Source: Pullulanibacillus sp. KACC 23026 (lineage in GTDB: Bacteria > Bacillota > Bacilli > Bacillales > Sporolactobacillaceae). From it: a DNA stretch of 64,000 nt. Where the stretch lies: the NCBI RefSeq assembly GCF_029094525.1, contig NZ_CP119107.1, positions 3,906,001 to 3,970,000 of the forward strand. The letters run 5' to 3'. A program made the position numbers and the translations under genes. Below, in pieces: positions 61,209 through 64,000 of this stretch (within the stretch, counting starts at the first letter, position 1; each line of letters opens with the position of its first letter). Below the pieces are notes generated by a model. The model had not been told where the DNA came from, did no database searches, and worked only from the letters and a program-made list of their open reading frames with translations.

Positions 61209-61238
61209 TAGTTTGTAAAGTTAAAACTGAACAAACTA
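61209..61238. promoter_or_regulatory. Inverted repeat in the opuA-regulator intergenic region, candidate operator
   Basis: TAGTTTGT (61209-61216) and ACAAACTA (61231-61238) are perfect 8-bp inverted arms with a 14-nt centre; a further half-site, ACAAACC, lies near 61178. It sits between the divergent opuA operon and its GbsR-type regulator and is a plausible binding site. Confidence 0.45.
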
Positions 61239-61290
61239 AATAGATGCCATTCTTAGAAATCCTACCGAATCCTCCCATTTACTGCTAAAC

Positions 61291-61318
61291 TTGACAATTC
61301 ATGTTCAATAGATAATAA
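61291..61318 (+). promoter_or_regulatory. Promoter of the GbsR-type regulator gene
   Basis: Perfect TTGACA (61291-61296), 16-nt spacer, TAATAA (61313-61318), about 45 nt before the start codon. Confidence 0.55.
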
Positions 61319-61363
61319 GTTATGATAGAACTAAGACAAAAGAATTTAGAATAGGTGTTGATT

Positions 61364-61933
61364 ATGTCAAATTCATCACAATCAAAAATCGATGAACAAA
61401 TTGACCGGGCTCGTGAGCGAGTTATTGAAACCATTTCACAAAACATGCATTTATATGGCGTTACACCTTCTATTGGAAGATTGTATGGCATCCTTTTCTT
61501 TAATGAGGAACCCCTAACGCTTGATAATATGAAGGAAGAACTCAAAATGAGTAAGACAAGCATGAGTACTTCTGTTCGAACGCTGACCGATCTGAATATG
61601 GTTGAAAAAGTGTGGCGCAAAGGGGAACGAAAGGATTTGTATACCGCTAAGAAAGACTGGTATGACATTTTCATTCATTATTTTTCTAACGAATGGAGAA
61701 AAGTGGTTCAAATTAACGTGAGCGCCATCAACGAATCATTGAATGAGCTTGACTCTCTTTTAACAAATGAGGATTTGTTGACCGACCAACAGCGTGATGT
61801 CATTTCAAAGGATCGTGAAAAGCTTCTTTATTCTAAAGAGTATTATGAATGGTTAACTCGTTTATTCGATTTCTTTGAGTCAGATGAAATATTTAAGGCT
61901 GTTCAACGTTTAGATCAAGAAAAAAAGAATTAA
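61364..61933 (+). CDS. GbsR/OpcR-type MarR-fold regulator, probable regulator of opuA
   Basis: A 189-residue protein: N-terminal helix (SKIDEQIDRARERVIETISQNMHLYGVTPSIGRLYGILFF), wHTH (LTLDNMKEELKMSKTSMSTSVRTLTDLNMVEKVWRKGERKDLY) and a C-terminal helical region with WYDIFIHYFSNEWRKVVQIN. This matches the GbsR/OpcR/OpuAR family, choline- or betaine-responsive repressors of osmoprotectant genes. Its divergent position next to opuAA suggests it controls opuA. ATG 61364 after TAGGTG; a GTG at 61355 is possible. Confidence 0.85.
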   Translation: MSNSSQSKIDEQIDRARERVIETISQNMHLYGVTPSIGRLYGILFFNEEPLTLDNMKEELKMSKTSMSTSVRTLTDLNMVEKVWRKGERKDLYTAKKDWYDIFIHYFSNEWRKVVQINVSAINESLNELDSLLTNEDLLTDQQRDVISKDREKLLYSKEYYEWLTRLFDFFESDEIFKAVQRLDQEKKN

Positions 61934-61942
61934 CCGCTAATG

Positions 61943-61994
61943 AAAGGAAAAGCTCAAGTTTTCGCTTTTAGGCGAATGCTTGAGCTTTTCCTTT
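61943..61994 (+). terminator. Large terminator hairpin after the GbsR-type gene
   Basis: AAAGGAAAAGCTCAAG (61943-61958) pairs with CTTGAGCTTTTCCTTT (61979-61994), with an inner TTCGC/GCGAA stem. Confidence 0.85.
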
Positions 61995-62317
61995 AGGTTT
62001 TGATGAAGCGTTCTTCCCATCTAACACGAAACTGAAGACATTCCCCCAAAGCCCTCATAAGCGTTACAGGGGTTCCTTCTTTTTCATGCAGGCACGAATG
62101 ACGACATGATCCATCAGCATCTGTTTAATTTCTAAACAATCAGCAGATGCCACCTGTACAAAGACTGGCAGCAGGACCTCCTCTACTTCCCGCAAATGCT
62201 CTATAGACTATTTGCTGTCCGCAACTCCTAGCTTGGTTAACTTTAAGAACTACAACAAGTGCATAATGTTGGTGATGGAACAATGAGATCAGTGCTTCAT
62301 GTCTTTTTACTAACCTT
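61993..62317 (-). pseudogene. Degenerate hemerythrin-domain protein gene
   Basis: On the minus strand, fragments in different frames together resemble a hemerythrin HHE domain: RHEALISLFHHQHYALVVVL (near 62310-62250), EHLREVEEVLLPVF followed by EIKQMLMDHVVIRACMKK (about 62206-62075), and ALGECLQFRVRWEERFIK (about 62050-61996). The first fragment holds the HHxH metal-ligand start, the second an H-x3-EExxL-P helix and a (D)HxxIR helix, the third an xRxEER helix. At least two frameshifts and in-frame stops separate them, and no start codon remains. It sits between the opuA regulator and a Crp/Fnr-ferredoxin-DUF2249 operon, a common context for hemerythrin-like genes. Confidence 0.65.
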
Positions 62318-62396
62318 TAACAATAGGATTCTCTATTGGAAGAGATCATTTTTTGTTCAATACCTTAAAAGCCTAGTGTCCTTCTATTCATCTTAT

Positions 62397-62459
62397 TGAA
62401 ACGCGAGAACCGTCCCCGTGTCTCATTCGTGTCTCAGTGTCTCATTCCCGTGTCTCATT
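62397..62459. repeat. GAACCGTCCCC repeat with tandem GTGTCTCATT words
   Basis: TGAAACGCGAGAACCGTCCC is followed by four tandem variants of GTGTCTCATTC that run up to and include the stop codon of the Crp/Fnr gene (TCA at 62455-62457 on the plus strand). Confidence 0.7.
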
Positions 62460-63138
62460 TTAACGTTTGTTTCAATCCTTCAAGGTCTATTATTTTTATT
62501 TTTCTTTTGTTTATTTCAAGCAGGCCCTCTTTTTTGAATTGATTAAATATTCTATTAATCGTTTCGCGTGAAGACCCGACCATATTTGCAAAATCCTGAT
62601 TCGTAATGGGGGCATTAAGTATGAGCATTCCATCTTCACTTCGATCACTTTCACTGGCTAACCTTATTAGTGTATTAACTGTACGATGGTAAACATCGTC
62701 AGAAATAAGTTCTTGAATCCGTTGAGTGAGTGCTTGAATCTTTTGCCCTAAGATTTTCATCACCTTTAGGGCAATTCCAGGTCTTTCTATTAATAGCGCA
62801 TTGAACTCTTCAATTTGTATCATCACTAACTGTGCTTTTACAACAGCCTCAGCTGTTGCCGGATAGGGACTGTCATCAAAAAATCCCACATGTGGAAACA
62901 TGTCTCCGGGATATAAAAGAGAGATCAATTGCTCCTTTCCATTTGAATCCAGCTTAAATGTTTTAATGGTCCCTTTTTGAATGAAATAGACCGCTTCCCT
63001 TTTCTCGCCTTCCATAAATATATAACTTTTCTTCTCATAATCGCGAAGGATTGAAATGGTCTCAACTTGTGCTAGTTCATAGGTAGTTAATTCCGAGAAA
63101 ATGGGAATTGATTTTAGTAAGGCTGTTTGATCGCTCAC
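62455..63138 (-). CDS. Crp/Fnr family transcriptional regulator
   Basis: A 227-residue regulator: cyclic-nucleotide-binding-like beta-roll (residues about 15-125: YIFMEGEKREAVYFIQKGTIKTF ... LISLLYPGDMFPHVGFF), long dimerisation helix, and C-terminal HTH ITNQDFANMVGSSRETINRIFNQF. There are no cysteines at all, so it is not an Fe-S FNR or a thiol sensor. The recognition helix SSRETINRI keeps the R-E-x3-R pattern of E. coli CRP (SRETVGRIL), which reads TGTGA, fitting the boxes at 63812-63827 and 20026-20041. Downstream of ferredoxin and DUF2249 genes in one operon. Confidence 0.88.
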   Translation of the reverse strand: MSDQTALLKSIPIFSELTTYELAQVETISILRDYEKKSYIFMEGEKREAVYFIQKGTIKTFKLDSNGKEQLISLLYPGDMFPHVGFFDDSPYPATAEAVVKAQLVMIQIEEFNALLIERPGIALKVMKILGQKIQALTQRIQELISDDVYHRTVNTLIRLASESDRSEDGMLILNAPITNQDFANMVGSSRETINRIFNQFKKEGLLEINKRKIKIIDLEGLKQTLK

Positions 63139-63193
63139 ATCTTACCTCCTCCTCAAGTAAAAGTAGGAATACCTTATATTAATTCATTATTTT

Positions 63194-63433
63194 TTATCTG
63201 CCTTGGAAAAAATCTCTATTTAATTGAATATACTTCTCTTCCTCACCTGGAACTTCTTCTTCTGGATAAATGGCTTCAACAGGGCAGACTGCCTCACACG
63301 CTCCACAATCTATACAAATTTCTGGGTCAATGTAATACATATCCTTGCCTTCTTCTATACAATCAACAGGGCAAACCTGGACACATTCAGCTGCCTTTTC
63401 TCCAATACATGGTGAAGTAATAACAAAAGCCAA
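63194..63433 (-). CDS. Ferredoxin with two clusters (7Fe/FdxA-like pattern)
   Basis: A 79-residue acidic ferredoxin. Cysteines: Cys9-x7-Cys17-x3-Cys21-Pro-x2-Cys25 and Cys40-x2-Cys43-x2-Cys46-x3-Cys50-Pro. The first spacing (C-x7-C-x3-CP) is that of 7Fe ferredoxins carrying a [3Fe-4S] or air-sensitive [4Fe-4S] cluster, and the second is a standard [4Fe-4S]. TTG 63433 follows AAGGAGG. It lies 39 bp after the DUF2249 gene; the electron partner is unknown. Confidence 0.9.
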   Translation of the reverse strand: MAFVITSPCIGEKAAECVQVCPVDCIEEGKDMYYIDPEICIDCGACEAVCPVEAIYPEEEVPGEEEKYIQLNRDFFQGR

Positions 63434-63472
63434 TTTGCAATTCCTCCTTACTATTATTAATTTTATCTCCCC

Positions 63473-63715
63473 TTACTTCAGCTTCTTAATTGCAACTCTC
63501 CAAATTTCCGGACCTTCTTCAAGATATTCCCACTCGAAAGCACCTGGTCTTTCAATCTTAAATTCGTAAAAAAGCGGTTTGGGGTTGTGATCATGTATCA
63601 ATTCCATATATGTTCCTGGATTCAATGCCTCAAATGTTTCCAATATCATTCGATGTTTATCTCTTGAAGGATAATCAGGGGCATTTACTCGAGCTGTAAA
63701 GATAGGCTCAACCAA
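63473..63715 (-). CDS. DUF2249 domain protein
   Basis: An 80-residue protein with DYPSRDKHRMILETFEALNPG, MELIHDHNPKPLFYEF and FEWEYLEEGPEIWRVAIKK, the DUF2249 (TusA-like fold) signature. Such proteins are commonly encoded with hemerythrin-like and Crp/Fnr proteins in nitrogen-oxide and anaerobic respiration clusters; function unproven. TTG 63715 with GGAAGTGAT upstream. First gene of the operon, about 100 bp downstream of a Crp/Fnr box. Confidence 0.85.
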   Translation of the reverse strand: MVEPIFTARVNAPDYPSRDKHRMILETFEALNPGTYMELIHDHNPKPLFYEFKIERPGAFEWEYLEEGPEIWRVAIKKLK

Positions 63716-63784
63716 AATATCACTTCCTATAAGAAAAATCTAATCAGTATTTCTACTGATTGCTTTTATTAAAAGTACACCTTT

Positions 63785-63827
63785 AGCCTAAGTTACTTGA
63801 TTGACCTTGTCTGTGATAGAAATCACG
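63785..63827 (-). promoter_or_regulatory. Crp/Fnr-type box and candidate promoter of the DUF2249-ferredoxin-crp operon
   Basis: TGTGATAGAAATCACG (63812-63827) matches TGTGA-N6-TCAC(A). On the minus strand a poor -10 (TAGGCT, 63785-63790) lies where the box centre would be at about -41.5, the position expected for an activator-dependent promoter; no -35 is evident. Confidence 0.6.
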
Positions 63828-64000
63828 TTTCCTAATAAACCCTCTTGAAGCTCAAGAACACCATTAGAGTCAGGAAAATAATGAACTAACCATTTCCTTT
63901 CATTAGAAAATGATCGGTGAACTCACCGATTAAAATGTGTCACTTCTATTATCTGCACTAGTTTTTTTAGAAAAGTGAACAAAAAGTGACAGACCGTATG
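63828..64000. other. Window end, no gene resolved
   Basis: Contains a small palindrome ATCGGTG-AACT-CACCGAT (63913-63930) and an AT-rich stretch with TGTCAC and GTGACA words near 63936 and 63988. No open frame can be supported. Confidence 0.4.

Noticed and set aside
62455-63138. Oxygen-sensing Fe-S Fnr
   Set aside because: The protein contains no cysteine, so it cannot hold the Fnr iron-sulfur cluster; called only as Crp/Fnr family.

Overview
The window comes from the chromosome of a Gram-positive, endospore-forming member of the Bacillales. Evidence: an alpha/beta-type small acid-soluble spore protein, a YheC/YheD coat-associated ATP-grasp protein and a YhaL-type sporulation protein; strong AGGAGG ribosome-binding sites with many GTG and TTG starts; and blocks whose content and order resemble the yhf, hem, ecs-hit-trpP, prsA-yhaM-yhaN-yhaO and yheA-yheE regions of Bacillus subtilis. 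Genus and species cannot be read from the sequence alone. No complete insertion sequence, prophage or CRISPR array was found.

Layout. 0-15 kb: HAD hydrolase end, FAD dehydrogenase, an ECF sigma/anti-sigma pair whose sigma frame carries an amber codon, two acetyltransferases around a NUDIX hydrolase, a YveA-like permease, a xylosidase with a readable XylR/CcpA control region, YebC-family protein, LysE exporter, pantothenate kinase, YhfI hydrolase. 15-16.5 kb: an AT-rich acetyltransferase between inverted repeats. 16.5-20 kb: hemE-hemH-hemY, then tRNA-Gln and a 1-kb array of 125-bp repeats. 21.5-31 kb: permease, ecsAB, hit, trpP with a TRAP-like site, yhaH, YpmS-like protein, prsA, yhaL. 31-41.6 kb: MerR/MFS pair, yhaM, an apparent yhaO-yhaN-cssR-cssS operon, deoD, yhfH. 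41.7-46.6 kb: SDR, acyl-CoA ligase, HAD hydrolase, FNT channel. 46.7-50.7 kb: zinc-ribbon and HMA-like miniproteins, a DUF1641 protein and a molybdenum formate dehydrogenase. 50.8-51.7 kb: eleven exact-length 81-bp repeats. 51.8-58 kb: yheA, yheB, yheD, yheE, PucR-type regulator, msmX, SASP. 58-64 kb: opuA operon with a divergent GbsR-type regulator, a broken hemerythrin gene, and a Crp/Fnr - ferredoxin - DUF2249 cluster.

How the parts work together. PrsA, EcsAB and the CssRS-like system all serve protein secretion and its quality control. HemEHY makes heme. Its upstream region carries a TGTGA-N6-TCACA-type box with the same core as a box upstream of the Crp/Fnr-ferredoxin-DUF2249 cluster, which suggests that one Crp/Fnr-type regulator ties heme supply to that redox cluster. 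The formate dehydrogenase and the FNT channel form a formate module. OpuA and its regulator serve osmoprotection, and the xylosidase and MsmX serve sugar use.

The most unusual content is non-coding. There are at least four repeat families: 22-bp GCGGA palindromes, a 125-bp array built of 21-bp sub-repeats, an 81-bp array with degenerate relatives 20 kb away, and GGGGAC-type palindromes that supply the stop codon of two genes.
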